This document shows positions 25,978 through 33,820 of a DNA stretch of 64,000 nucleotides, in pieces. The DNA comes from Clostridia bacterium (GTDB lineage Bacteria; Bacillota; Clostridia; Oscillospirales; Acutalibacteraceae), in the NCBI GenBank assembly GCA_017428625.1, contig JAFRQM010000035.1, positions 1 to 64,000 on the forward strand, in the 5' to 3' direction. Every line of letters starts with the position of its first letter. Positions within the stretch are counted from its first letter, which is position 1. The position numbers and the translations under genes are program-made. The notes below the pieces were generated by a model, which was given only the letters and a program-made list of their open reading frames with translations, was not told where the DNA came from and did no database searches.

Positions 25978-26772
25978 ATGAACAACGCATCACAGATAAA
26001 AAGAATAGTCGTCAAAGTCGGCACCTCCACCCTGACTTATGAAACGGGCAAGGTAAACCTGCGCAGAATGGAAAAATTAGCGAGAGTTCTCAGCGACCTT
26101 GCCAACTCGGGCGTTGAAATAGCCCTTGTTTCATCGGGAGCTATCGGCATAGGCGCGGGCAAACTGGGGCTCAAGGAGCGCCCGGCAGACACTCCCGGCA
26201 GGCAGGCGGCGGCAACCGTAGGCCAGTGTGAACTTATGTTTATGTATGACAAGCTTTTCGGCGAATACGGTCAGATTACCGGCCAGCTTCTCATTACCCG
26301 CTCCGACTTTGAAAACGAAGAGCGCCACGGCAACCTCTGCAACGCCTTTAACAAACTGTTTGAATACGGCGCCCTGCCGATAATAAACGAAAACGACTGC
26401 GTGGGCGTTGAGGAAATCGTCTTCGGCGACAATGACAGCCTCTCGGCTCATGTTGCCAAAATCATAAACGCCGATCTGTTAATTATTTTAAGCGACATTG
26501 ACGGGCTTTTCACCTCCAACCCGCGGGAGGATGAAAACGCGAAATTCATTCCGGTTGTTGAAGAAATAACCGATGAAATACTTGAATTTGCGGGCACTAC
26601 CGGCTCATCGAGGGGCACCGGCGGAATGGTTACAAAACTTCACGCCGCGCAGATAGCAAGCAAAGCGGGTATTGACACAATAGTTATGAACGGCAAAAAC
26701 CCCGAAGATATATACCGCGTGCTTGACGGCAGGCAGGCGGGCACTCTCATAAAATCAAAGAAGGTGCAGTAA
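25978..26772 (+). CDS. proB: Glutamate 5-kinase, short form without PUA domain
   Basis: Phosphorylates glutamate to gamma-glutamyl phosphate, the first step of proline synthesis. The 264-aa protein is a complete amino-acid kinase domain: KVGTSTL near residue 12, VSSGAIGIGAGK near 51, INENDCV, and GGMVTKLHAA near the end. It stops where the C-terminal PUA domain of the longer (about 370 aa) enzymes would begin; such short forms are known. The stop overlaps the start of proA by one base (TAATG), so the two are translationally coupled. The ATG lies 24 bases after the FHA gene. Confidence 0.95.
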   Translation: MNNASQIKRIVVKVGTSTLTYETGKVNLRRMEKLARVLSDLANSGVEIALVSSGAIGIGAGKLGLKERPADTPGRQAAATVGQCELMFMYDKLFGEYGQITGQLLITRSDFENEERHGNLCNAFNKLFEYGALPIINENDCVGVEEIVFGDNDSLSAHVAKIINADLLIILSDIDGLFTSNPREDENAKFIPVVEEITDEILEFAGTTGSSRGTGGMVTKLHAAQIASKAGIDTIVMNGKNPEDIYRVLDGRQAGTLIKSKKVQ

Positions 26773-28016
26773 TGATTGATTTAAACGCTCTCGGTTCACG
26801 CGCAAAAGCGGCACAAAGGCTGCTTGCAAAGGCTGGCGGGAATGCCAAAACACAGGCGCTTAAAGCGGCTGCGGATGCCATTGACGCAAACAGGCAGTCA
26901 ATTATCGACGCAAACAAAACAGATATTGAAAACGGCAGAAATAACGGTCTGAACGAAGGTCTTATTGACCGTCTCACTCTCACCGACAGCCGTATTGACG
27001 GCATTATTGACAGTATAAAACAGATAGCGGCATCACCCGACCCTGTCGGCAGAATCCTCTGGGGCGAAGCAAGACCCAACGGGCTTAAAATTCAGAAAGT
27101 CAGCGTGCCTCTGGGTGTGATAGCCGTAATTTATGAGTCGCGCCCCAATGTTACCGCAGATGCGGCGGCTCTCTGCCTCAAAGCAGGCAACGCCGTTATT
27201 CTCAAAGGCGGCAAAGAAGCAATAAACTCCAACAAAGCGATTGCGGACACAATGCGCGGAGCCCTTGAAAAATCGGGTCTTCCCGCCGACTGTATTATTT
27301 TGATTGAAGACAACGCGAGAGAGGTTACCAATGCATTGATGACCCTCAACGAATATGTGGATGTCCTTATTCCGAGAGGCGGTGCGGGTCTTATAAAAAG
27401 CGTTGTTCAAAACTCCACCGTGCCCGTTATTGAAACCGGCGTCGGCAACTGCCATACATATATTGACAGTCAGGCGAATATTGATATGGCGGTCAGAATT
27501 CTTGTTAACGCCAAAACCTCAAGGGTTTCGGTATGCAACGCCTGCGAAAGCCTGCTTGTTCACAAAGATATAGCCGAAATTGCCCTCCTTGCCGCGGGCG
27601 AGGCGCTTAAAGAAAAAGGCGTAACAATCAAAGGCGACGAAGCGGTCTGCGCCGTTCTGCCTTATGCCGAAAAGGCTGATGGGAGCGACTGGGGCAGGGA
27701 ATATCTCGATTATATAATTTCCGCAAAAGTGGTTTCGGATATAGACGAAGCGATAGACCACATAAACAAATACGGAACCGGGCACAGCGAGTGCATAGTC
27801 ACCGAAAGTTACGAAAACGCAAACCGCTTCACATCCGAAATTGACGCGGCTGCCGTTTATGTAAACGCCTCAACAAGATTCACCGACGGCGGCGAGTTCG
27901 GTTTCGGTGCGGAAATCGGCATTTCAACGCAGAAACTTCACGCCAGAGGTCCTCTCGGGCTCGCAAATCTCGTCGCGGAGAAATACATAGTCTGCGGCGA
28001 CGGTCAGATAAGATAA
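26772..28016 (+). CDS. proA: Glutamate-5-semialdehyde dehydrogenase
   Basis: Reduces gamma-glutamyl phosphate to glutamate semialdehyde using NADPH, the second step of proline synthesis. At 414 aa it has the usual length. Visible motifs are VIYESRPNVT, LKGGKEA and the catalytic cysteine Cys255 in SVCNACESLLV, with FGFGAEIGISTQKLHARGPLGL near the C-terminus as the family signature. Coupled to proB by a TAATG overlap. No proC is in the window. Confidence 0.96.
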   Translation: MIDLNALGSRAKAAQRLLAKAGGNAKTQALKAAADAIDANRQSIIDANKTDIENGRNNGLNEGLIDRLTLTDSRIDGIIDSIKQIAASPDPVGRILWGEARPNGLKIQKVSVPLGVIAVIYESRPNVTADAAALCLKAGNAVILKGGKEAINSNKAIADTMRGALEKSGLPADCIILIEDNAREVTNALMTLNEYVDVLIPRGGAGLIKSVVQNSTVPVIETGVGNCHTYIDSQANIDMAVRILVNAKTSRVSVCNACESLLVHKDIAEIALLAAGEALKEKGVTIKGDEAVCAVLPYAEKADGSDWGREYLDYIISAKVVSDIDEAIDHINKYGTGHSECIVTESYENANRFTSEIDAAAVYVNASTRFTDGGEFGFGAEIGISTQKLHARGPLGLANLVAEKYIVCGDGQIR

Positions 28017-28030
28017 CTTCGGAGAAAAAT

Positions 28031-28894
28031 ATGGCAAAAAAGAAAAGCAAACTCGCATTCCCTCTGGGCATGCTGATAATAATATTTTCAATAATCGGCA
28101 TTGTTGCGACGGTAAAGGCGGGCGTTACGCTGTTTAAGGATTTAACCGACAACAGCGCGCAAAAGGCGGAATATGAAGAATTTCTGCGCCCTGTGGTTAT
28201 GTATGACCCCGACCCGTTTGACGATGTCCGCTCGGCTGACATAACACAGCTTGTAAATGCCGCCATCTGGTCACTCATTACTCAGAGCAACTCCACCGAA
28301 GCTTTTTCATATTCCACCGGCGACAATATGGGTATTCTTATCCCCGTCGAGCAGGTTACGGATGAGTTTATCCGTCTTTTCGGCGGCGAAATCGACATAG
28401 CCTCGCAATATAACTCCATAGATATGAGTTCGCACGATATAACCTACGATTCGGCTCAGGGCGGTTTCATCATTCCCATCACAAGTCTTGAGGTCGCTTA
28501 TACTCCCGAAGTTTATGAAATTGAGAAAAAGGCAAATTCTATTATTCTCTCTGTCGGATATATCGGCTCAAAGGCGTGGGCTGAAATTGACGGTAATGAA
28601 TATGTCGCGCCTCAGCCCGACAAATTTATGAAAATCACTCTCAGGCAAGGTGACAGGGGGTATTACATTGCCTCGCTTCAATCGGTCAACGCTCAGGAAG
28701 TAGCCAACGCCCCCACGGTCGCGGCAACCGTTGTGCCCGCGATTTCAGGCAATATAGCGGATGAAAACATTATTGTTGAACTGACCGAACCTTCAACGGC
28801 GGGCGAAGGTGAAAACGGAGAAGATGAAACGGGTGAAGGTGAAACAAACGAAGAAGATGAATCCGCGACTTCGCAGGCGGATGAAAACCGGTAA
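28031..28894 (+). CDS. Membrane-anchored protein with acidic tail, function unknown
   Basis: 287 aa. A single N-terminal transmembrane helix (about residues 10-30, after MAKKKSKLAFP) anchors a soluble, probably extracytoplasmic domain of about 200 residues with no family I recognise. The last 40 residues are a low-complexity acidic tail rich in Glu, Gly, Thr and Asp (GEGENGEDETGEGETNEEDE). The start is 14 bases after proA behind a GGAG site, and a terminator follows, so it is the last gene of the FHA-proBA operon. Its position there may be incidental. Confidence 0.75.
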   Translation: MAKKKSKLAFPLGMLIIIFSIIGIVATVKAGVTLFKDLTDNSAQKAEYEEFLRPVVMYDPDPFDDVRSADITQLVNAAIWSLITQSNSTEAFSYSTGDNMGILIPVEQVTDEFIRLFGGEIDIASQYNSIDMSSHDITYDSAQGGFIIPITSLEVAYTPEVYEIEKKANSIILSVGYIGSKAWAEIDGNEYVAPQPDKFMKITLRQGDRGYYIASLQSVNAQEVANAPTVAATVVPAISGNIADENIIVELTEPSTAGEGENGEDETGEGETNEEDESATSQADENR

Positions 28895-28914
28895 GTATTA
28901 CCGTAAAACCAACG

Positions 28915-28938
28915 AGGGCGGCAATGCCGCCCTTTTTT
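28915..28938 (+). terminator. Terminator of the FHA-proBA operon
   Basis: A 7-bp stem AGGGCGG/CCGCCCT with a 5-base loop is followed by six T residues. Confidence 0.92.
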
Positions 28939-28939
28939 G

Positions 28940-28967
28940 TTGACAGTTCCGATTGCTGTATGATAAT
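28940..28967 (+). promoter_or_regulatory. Promoter of the DUF5058 pair
   Basis: TTGACA (28940-28945) and GATAAT (28962-28967) are 16 bases apart, directly after the preceding terminator. Confidence 0.7.
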
Positions 28968-29012
28968 ATTGAAATGTTAAGTTCATATTAAGTTGTTTGA
29001 GGAGGAATCGGA

Positions 29013-29792
29013 TTGACAGACTTCAAAACAAGCCCGGTAATGTATGGCCTCGCTTTTGCGATAATTGCATTTATTGTGGCTCAGTCATTGTTTTTTATCA
29101 TCAAATCGTGGAAGCACGGCAAAAAAATCGGCATTAAAAAAGAAACTCTTGTCTCCACGGTTACATCAAGCATTCTTTTCAGCGTTGCGCCCGCCATTTC
29201 CATCCTTGCGACGGTTATTGTGCTTGCCAACGCGCTCGGTCTTGTTCTGCCGTGGATTCGCCTGACGGTTATCGGCAACCTTGCCTATGAGACGGTCGCC
29301 GCAGAAACCGCGCTGAGCAACCTCGGCGGTTCACTCAATCAGGAAATCACCGACAAAATTCAGTTTTCAACCGTCACCTGGGCTATGACCATCGGCTCAA
29401 CATTTCCGCTGATGTTTCTGCCCCTTGTTTGCAAAAAACTGCAGATGAAAATAGGCGGAGCGATAAACAAGAGCGAAAAATCCTCAAAACTCGGCGATGT
29501 CGTGTCAGCCGCAGCGTTTATCGGAATAATTTCCGCTTTCATAGCGCGCGCTCTCGCGGGCACAAACAAAAACGACCCCACAACCAACGCCGGCGTTATG
29601 TCGCTGACTGTTCTGATTGTGGCTGTTGTCGCAATGCTTGTTCTTTCAAAACTCTGCGCAAAGTTCAGAGAGAACGCCTTCTGGAGCAGGTTTGAGCCTT
29701 TTGCAATGCCTGTAAGTATGTTTATCGGCATGGGTTCGGCAGTTATTTTAAGCAGGTTTCTGCCAGACCTTGCGTCAATATATTGGAGATAA
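29013..29792 (+). CDS. DUF5058 family polytopic membrane protein
   Basis: 259 aa with about six or seven hydrophobic segments, including a first helix after TSPVMYG and a Gly/Ala-rich last helix ending LPDLASIYWR. I recognise it as DUF5058, whose function is not established. The TTG start follows GAGGAGG by 7 bases; no better start is near. The gene is 12 bases upstream of a second membrane protein in the same operon. By inference the two form one transporter or membrane complex; the substrate is unknown. Confidence 0.72.
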   Translation: MTDFKTSPVMYGLAFAIIAFIVAQSLFFIIKSWKHGKKIGIKKETLVSTVTSSILFSVAPAISILATVIVLANALGLVLPWIRLTVIGNLAYETVAAETALSNLGGSLNQEITDKIQFSTVTWAMTIGSTFPLMFLPLVCKKLQMKIGGAINKSEKSSKLGDVVSAAAFIGIISAFIARALAGTNKNDPTTNAGVMSLTVLIVAVVAMLVLSKLCAKFRENAFWSRFEPFAMPVSMFIGMGSAVILSRFLPDLASIYWR

Positions 29793-29804
29793 GGGGGTGC
29801 CGTA

Positions 29805-30533
29805 ATGAATACAAAGTATTTTGAAAAAATTCACCTCTGGGGCACCGTCTGGAATTACGCTGCTCTTGCCATGATGTATTTTGTGCCTCTTGCTCTTTCT
29901 GTCTTTTACGGAGCGTGGCCGAGTCTCGGAATCATCGGCAAAACTCTTGTTACCCTTATTCCTCTTTACTGGACAACGGCGATAATCGAAGTTGTTACCT
30001 ATGTGCCCATGCTCGGTGCGGGCGGAACTTACCTTTCGTTCGTTACCGGCAACATTTCAAACCTGAAACTCCCCTGCGGTCTTAACGCCATGGAAAACGC
30101 GAAGGTTCGTCCAAATACGGAAGAGGGCGAAGTTATCAGCACAATTGCCATAGCCGTTTCATCCCTTACCACAACAGCGATTATAGCCGCCGGCGTGCTG
30201 CTGTTTGCGCCGATTCTGCCTAAAATCACAGCAGACGGCTCCGTTTTCAAAGCGGCGTTCAACAATGTGCTTCCCGCTCTTTTCGGAGCGCTCGGCGCGG
30301 GCTATTTTATCAAACACTGGAAACTGGCGTTCGCGCCGATTATCGTAGGCGTTCTTGTTCTTATCTTTGCGCCCGAAACAGGTGTCGGAATACTTATGTT
30401 CATCACCATTGTCGCTTCCGTTCTGGGTGCGGCGGTCATTCACAGAGACCTGCTTTCAAAAGAATCTCTCCGTGGGTCGCCTGCGCCCGAAGAAATCGCT
30501 GCCGAAAATGCGGTCAATGACACCGACGAATAA
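29805..30533 (+). CDS. Polytopic membrane protein, partner of the DUF5058 protein
   Basis: 242 aa with about six hydrophobic helices, first around residues 14-36. A long polar loop contains GNISNLKLPCGLNAMENAK and RPNTEEGE, then two helices and an acidic C-terminal tail. The combination resembles small permease subunits, but I do not recognise a characterised family. The ATG follows AAGGGGGTG. It is encoded directly after the DUF5058 gene, supporting joint function. No ATPase or binding protein is adjacent, so if it is a transporter it is likely ion-coupled. Confidence 0.65.
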   Translation: MNTKYFEKIHLWGTVWNYAALAMMYFVPLALSVFYGAWPSLGIIGKTLVTLIPLYWTTAIIEVVTYVPMLGAGGTYLSFVTGNISNLKLPCGLNAMENAKVRPNTEEGEVISTIAIAVSSLTTTAIIAAGVLLFAPILPKITADGSVFKAAFNNVLPALFGALGAGYFIKHWKLAFAPIIVGVLVLIFAPETGVGILMFITIVASVLGAAVIHRDLLSKESLRGSPAPEEIAAENAVNDTDE

Positions 30534-30571
30534 TAATCGCAGACACATTTTTAATTTGTGCATTTTGGCAC

Positions 30572-30600
30572 TTGTAAACGGCACGGCAATAGTTTATATT
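30572..30600 (+). promoter_or_regulatory. Promoter of the NifU-like/GGGtGRT operon
   Basis: TTGTAA (30572-30577) and TATATT (30595-30600) are 17 bases apart, about 45 bases before the ATG. Confidence 0.65.
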
Positions 30601-30643
30601 ATTTAAGGCTAATCATTCAAGTTTTGAAAGGAGAAATACAGTT

Positions 30644-31339
30644 ATGATTAACTACACAAGCGAAGTGCAGAATATGTGCTGCGTTGCAAAAGGTCCCAAA
30701 CACGGTCCCGCTCCCATCCCCGAAGAGGGCAAATGGGTTAAGGCTCTTGAAATCAAAGACATTTCGGGCTTTACTCACGGTGTGGGCTGGTGCGCACCTC
30801 AGCAGGGCGCCTGCAAACTTTCGCTCAATGTTAAAGACGGAATTATCGAAGAGGCTCTTGTTGAAACAATCGGTTGCTCGGGTATGACCCATTCGGCGGC
30901 TATGGCGGCTGAAATTCTTCCCGGCAAAACCATTCTCGAAGCGCTCAACACAGACCTTGTGTGCGACGCTATCAACACCGCTATGAGAGAACTCTTCCTT
31001 CAGATAGTTTACGGCCGTTCGCAGTCCGCTTTCTCGGATGACGGCCTTTCGGTAGGCGCAGGCCTTGAAGACCTCGGCAAAGGCTTACGCTCACAGGTCG
31101 GCACAATGTATGGCACAAAACTCAAGGGCGTCCGCTACCTCGAAATGGCGGAGGGTTATGTTACACGCCTTGCGCTTGACGCAGACGACCAGGTTATCGG
31201 TTACGAGTTCATTTCACTCGGCAAAATGACCGACTTCATCAAAAAGGGCGACGACCCCACAACAGCATACAACAAGGCAATCGGTTCTTACGGCAGATTC
31301 GCAGACGCCGCAAAGTATATCGATCCCCGTAAAGAATAA
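30644..31339 (+). CDS. NifU/IscU-like iron-sulfur scaffold protein
   Basis: 231 aa. The centre resembles the NifU N-terminal/IscU fold (ETIGCSGMTHSAAMAAEILP, GKTILEAL), with cysteines at the expected places: MCC near residue 11, GWC and GAC near 45-52, and GCSG near 80. An N-terminal extension and a C-terminal region of about 90 residues ending in a probable helix are additions to the simple scaffold. The family is known for assembling Fe-S clusters; the client here is not known. It is followed after 22 bases by the GGGtGRT gene. A GAAAGGAG site precedes the ATG. No cysteine desulfurase is nearby. Confidence 0.75.
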   Translation: MINYTSEVQNMCCVAKGPKHGPAPIPEEGKWVKALEIKDISGFTHGVGWCAPQQGACKLSLNVKDGIIEEALVETIGCSGMTHSAAMAAEILPGKTILEALNTDLVCDAINTAMRELFLQIVYGRSQSAFSDDGLSVGAGLEDLGKGLRSQVGTMYGTKLKGVRYLEMAEGYVTRLALDADDQVIGYEFISLGKMTDFIKKGDDPTTAYNKAIGSYGRFADAAKYIDPRKE

Positions 31340-31361
31340 TTTGTAAGAGGAGGAAATTAAA

Positions 31362-32360
31362 ATGGCATTATTTGAAAGCTATGAGAGAAGAGTTGACAAA
31401 ATCAACGCAGTTCTCGCGCAATACGGTATTTCATCAATAGAAGAATGCAAAGAAATCACTCTTGCAAAGGGTGTTGACTGCGACGCAATCGTAAGGGGCA
31501 CTCAGCCGATATGCTTTGAAAACGCTGTCTGGGCTTACACCGTAGGCTGCGCTATCGCAATCAAATCCGGCTGCACAAAGGCTGCAGACGCCGCCGCCAA
31601 AATTGGCGAAGGTCTTCAGAGTTTCTGCATTCCCGGCTCCGTTGCCGATAACAGAAAAGTCGGCCTCGGTCACGGCAACCTCGGCAAAATGCTCCTTTCT
31701 GAAGAAACAGAGTGCTTCTGCTTCCTCGCAGGCCACGAATCATTCGCCGCTGCAGAAGGCGCAATCAAAATTGCTCTCAACGCAAACAAAGTTCGCGTTA
31801 AGCCCCTGAGAGTTATACTCAACGGTCTCGGCAAAGACGCCGCCATGATTATTTCGAGAATCAACGGCTTCACCTATGTTCAGACCGAGTTTGACCCCTA
31901 TTCGGAGACAGTCACCGTTGTTAAAGAAACACCCTATTCAACGGGCGACAGAGCAAAGGTTAAATGCTACGGCGCAGACAATGTTCCCGAAGGCGTTGCG
32001 ATTATGAAACTTGAAAATGTCGGCGTTTCAATCACCGGCAACTCAACCAACCCCACAAGGTTCCAGCACCCCGTTGCGGGCACTTACAAAAAATGGTGCA
32101 ACGAAAACGGCGTTAAATATTTCTCAGTTGCTTCGGGCGGCGGCACGGGCAGAACCCTTCACCCCGACAATATGGCGGCAGGCCCCGCAAGCTACGGTAT
32201 GACCGACACCATGGGCAGAATGCACTCCGATGCCCAGTTCGCGGGTTCCTCATCCGTTCCCGCTCATGTTGAAATGATGGGCCTTATCGGTATGGGCAAC
32301 AACCCGATGGTCGGCGCAACGGTCGCCTGCGCGGTTGCTGTTGAAGAGGCTATGAAGTAA
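31362..32360 (+). CDS. GGGtGRT family protein, function unknown
   Basis: 332 aa. Recognised by the name-giving motif SGGGTGRTLHPDN near residues 258-270. Other conserved-looking blocks are GLGHGNLGKMLL, FLAGHESFAAAEGAIKIA, GNSTNPTRFQHPVAGT and the Gly/Ala-rich C-terminus MGLIGMGNNPMVGATVACAV. Four or more cysteines in the N-terminal third could bind metal. The family has no established reaction that I know of. It regularly accompanies a NifU-like scaffold, as here, so cluster binding or redox work in anaerobes is a reasonable inference. RBS AGGAGG; probably the last gene of the operon. Confidence 0.82.
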   Translation: MALFESYERRVDKINAVLAQYGISSIEECKEITLAKGVDCDAIVRGTQPICFENAVWAYTVGCAIAIKSGCTKAADAAAKIGEGLQSFCIPGSVADNRKVGLGHGNLGKMLLSEETECFCFLAGHESFAAAEGAIKIALNANKVRVKPLRVILNGLGKDAAMIISRINGFTYVQTEFDPYSETVTVVKETPYSTGDRAKVKCYGADNVPEGVAIMKLENVGVSITGNSTNPTRFQHPVAGTYKKWCNENGVKYFSVASGGGTGRTLHPDNMAAGPASYGMTDTMGRMHSDAQFAGSSSVPAHVEMMGLIGMGNNPMVGATVACAVAVEEAMK

Positions 32361-32452
32361 TAAGAACCTGACGCAAAGCGTCAGAACCTTGTTACTCACT
32401 GCGTTCGTAATAAGGACAATTCTTCGGTATAAATATTTTGTAAGCAATTAAG

Positions 32453-32481
32453 ACTCCGCCTGAAAACGGCGGAGTTCTTTT
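32453..32481 (+). terminator. Terminator after the GGGtGRT gene
   Basis: Stem ACTCCGCC/GGCGGAGT with a 7-base loop, then TCTTTT. A smaller hairpin (TGACGC/GCGTCA) lies right after the stop, near 32370. Confidence 0.85.
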
Positions 32482-32501
32482 GGTTTAATATTGCCTGATG
32501 A

Positions 32502-32530
32502 TTGATTTTAAGCCATAACTGTTGTATAAT
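32502..32530 (+). promoter_or_regulatory. Promoter of the Fic gene
   Basis: TTGATT (32502-32507) and TATAAT (32525-32530) are 17 bases apart. Confidence 0.75.
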
Positions 32531-32571
32531 ATAATAGTTATCAGTTTAAGTATTACAGGAGGTGAAATGCT

Positions 32572-33567
32572 TTGGGTTCCGATTACCGACCGCCTTATCA
32601 CATAACCGAAAAAATGGTTAACCTTGTCGCTGAAATTGCTCAGCTTTCCGAACGCATTGAAGCGTCTGAAAAATACAGCGACACCCTTAAACTAAGGCAT
32701 GAAAGCAGAATAAAAACTATTCATTCATCTCTTGCGATTGAGCAGAACATTCTGACGGTTGAACAAGTTTCGGATATAATAAACGGCAAAAGGGTGCTTG
32801 CTCCCCCGAAAGATATAAAAGAGGTTCTCAATGCATACTCAGTATATGACAATCTCGGAGAGTTCAGCCCCTATTCTGTTGAGGATCTTCTTACCGCACA
32901 CCGTATTATGATGGGTGACCTGTTAAAAGACGCCGGCGTTTTCAGAAGCGGAAATGTCGGAGTGTTTGACGGTGATAAACTTATTCACGCCGGTACTCCC
33001 GCCAAATATGTTCCGGATCTTGTTGAAAATCTTTTTTTATGGCTTGAAAAATCCGAGGTTCATCCACTGGTTGCATCCTGCATATTCCACTATGAATTTG
33101 AGTTTATTCATCCCTTCAGCGACGGCAACGGCAGAACAGGAAGATTCTGGCACACGCTCATTCTTTCAAAATGGAAGCCCATTTTTGCGTGGATGCCGAT
33201 TGAGACGATTGTTTATAACAATCAAAAAGCATATTACGATGCAATCGGTCAATCAACAAAGAACGCCGACTGTTCGGTTTTTATTGAGCTTATGCTCAGA
33301 CTTATCTGCGACGCAATGACGCTCTATATAAATGAAAAAGCCAAGGGTGACACTCAAGGTGATACTCAAGATGATACTCAAGAAAAAACAATTCAGAAAA
33401 TAATTGAAATTATAAAGGCAAACAACAAGGTAACCACTGCGCAAATTGCTGAAAAACTCGGTGTCAGCGTTATAACCGTGAAAAGAAAAATCAAATCAAT
33501 GCCGGAGATTCACTATGTCGGCAGCGGCTACAGCGGACACTGGGAGATAGCTGCATCGGAGGATTAA
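32572..33567 (+). CDS. Fic-domain protein with C-terminal winged helix
   Basis: 331 aa. The Fic core carries the full active motif HPFSDGNGRTGR at about 180-191, so AMP-transfer to target proteins is expected. Upstream, SSLAIEQN (residues 52-59) corresponds to the inhibitory helix of autoinhibited Fic proteins (S/T-xxx-E-G/N); the glutamate (E57) is kept but Gly/Asn is Gln. A short repeat GDTQGDTQDDTQ near 262-273 links to a C-terminal winged helix-turn-helix (TTAQIAEKLGVSVITVKRKI), suggesting DNA binding or self-regulation. The TTG start is 9 bases from AGGAGG; an ATG at 32567 is out of frame. It stands alone apart from a small relic gene behind it. Confidence 0.9.
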   Translation: MGSDYRPPYHITEKMVNLVAEIAQLSERIEASEKYSDTLKLRHESRIKTIHSSLAIEQNILTVEQVSDIINGKRVLAPPKDIKEVLNAYSVYDNLGEFSPYSVEDLLTAHRIMMGDLLKDAGVFRSGNVGVFDGDKLIHAGTPAKYVPDLVENLFLWLEKSEVHPLVASCIFHYEFEFIHPFSDGNGRTGRFWHTLILSKWKPIFAWMPIETIVYNNQKAYYDAIGQSTKNADCSVFIELMLRLICDAMTLYINEKAKGDTQGDTQDDTQEKTIQKIIEIIKANNKVTTAQIAEKLGVSVITVKRKIKSMPEIHYVGSGYSGHWEIAASED

Positions 33568-33588
33568 TAATGAATATTAATAATATTA

Positions 33589-33714
33589 ATGTACAAAAAT
33601 GGTTTGATTTTAAATGCTGATATTTTTAATAAAAATAAATGGACTGTTGACAGTATCAAAGAAAGAACAGATAAAATGGTTAATGCCATAATGGAAATGT
33701 TCAGTCTCGAATAA
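33589..33714 (+). pseudogene. 41-codon relic, resembles the C-terminus of a GmrSD/DUF1524-type protein
   Basis: The open frame from ATG 33589 encodes LILNADIFNKNKW, then TVDSIKERTDKMVNAIMEMF. This resembles the C-terminal end of DUF262/DUF1524 (GmrSD-type) restriction-like proteins, in which an Asn/Trp stretch precedes a helix with I-x-E/K-R-T/G. It lacks a ribosome binding site. A better-placed ATG at 33570, behind GGAGG, runs in another frame and stops after 16 codons, so a frameshifted remnant is the simplest reading. The next feature is a terminator. The short length keeps the assignment tentative. Confidence 0.4.
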
Positions 33715-33720
33715 ACACCT

Positions 33721-33752
33721 CCGCTCCGATTATTTCGGAGCGGTTCTTTTTT
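33721..33752 (+). terminator. Terminator after the Fic gene and relic
   Basis: A 9-bp stem CCGCTCCGA/TCGGAGCGG is followed by TTCTTTTTT. Confidence 0.9.
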
Positions 33753-33754
33753 GC

Positions 33755-33783
33755 TTGCAATTATCGGTCGGGGAAATTATAAT
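33755..33783 (+). promoter_or_regulatory. Promoter of the MATE transporter gene
   Basis: TTGCAA (33755-33760) and TATAAT (33778-33783) are 17 bases apart, 37 bases before the ATG. Confidence 0.75.
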
Positions 33784-33820
33784 TTTCAAAATAAAATCAA
33801 TATTAACCGGAGTGATTGAA

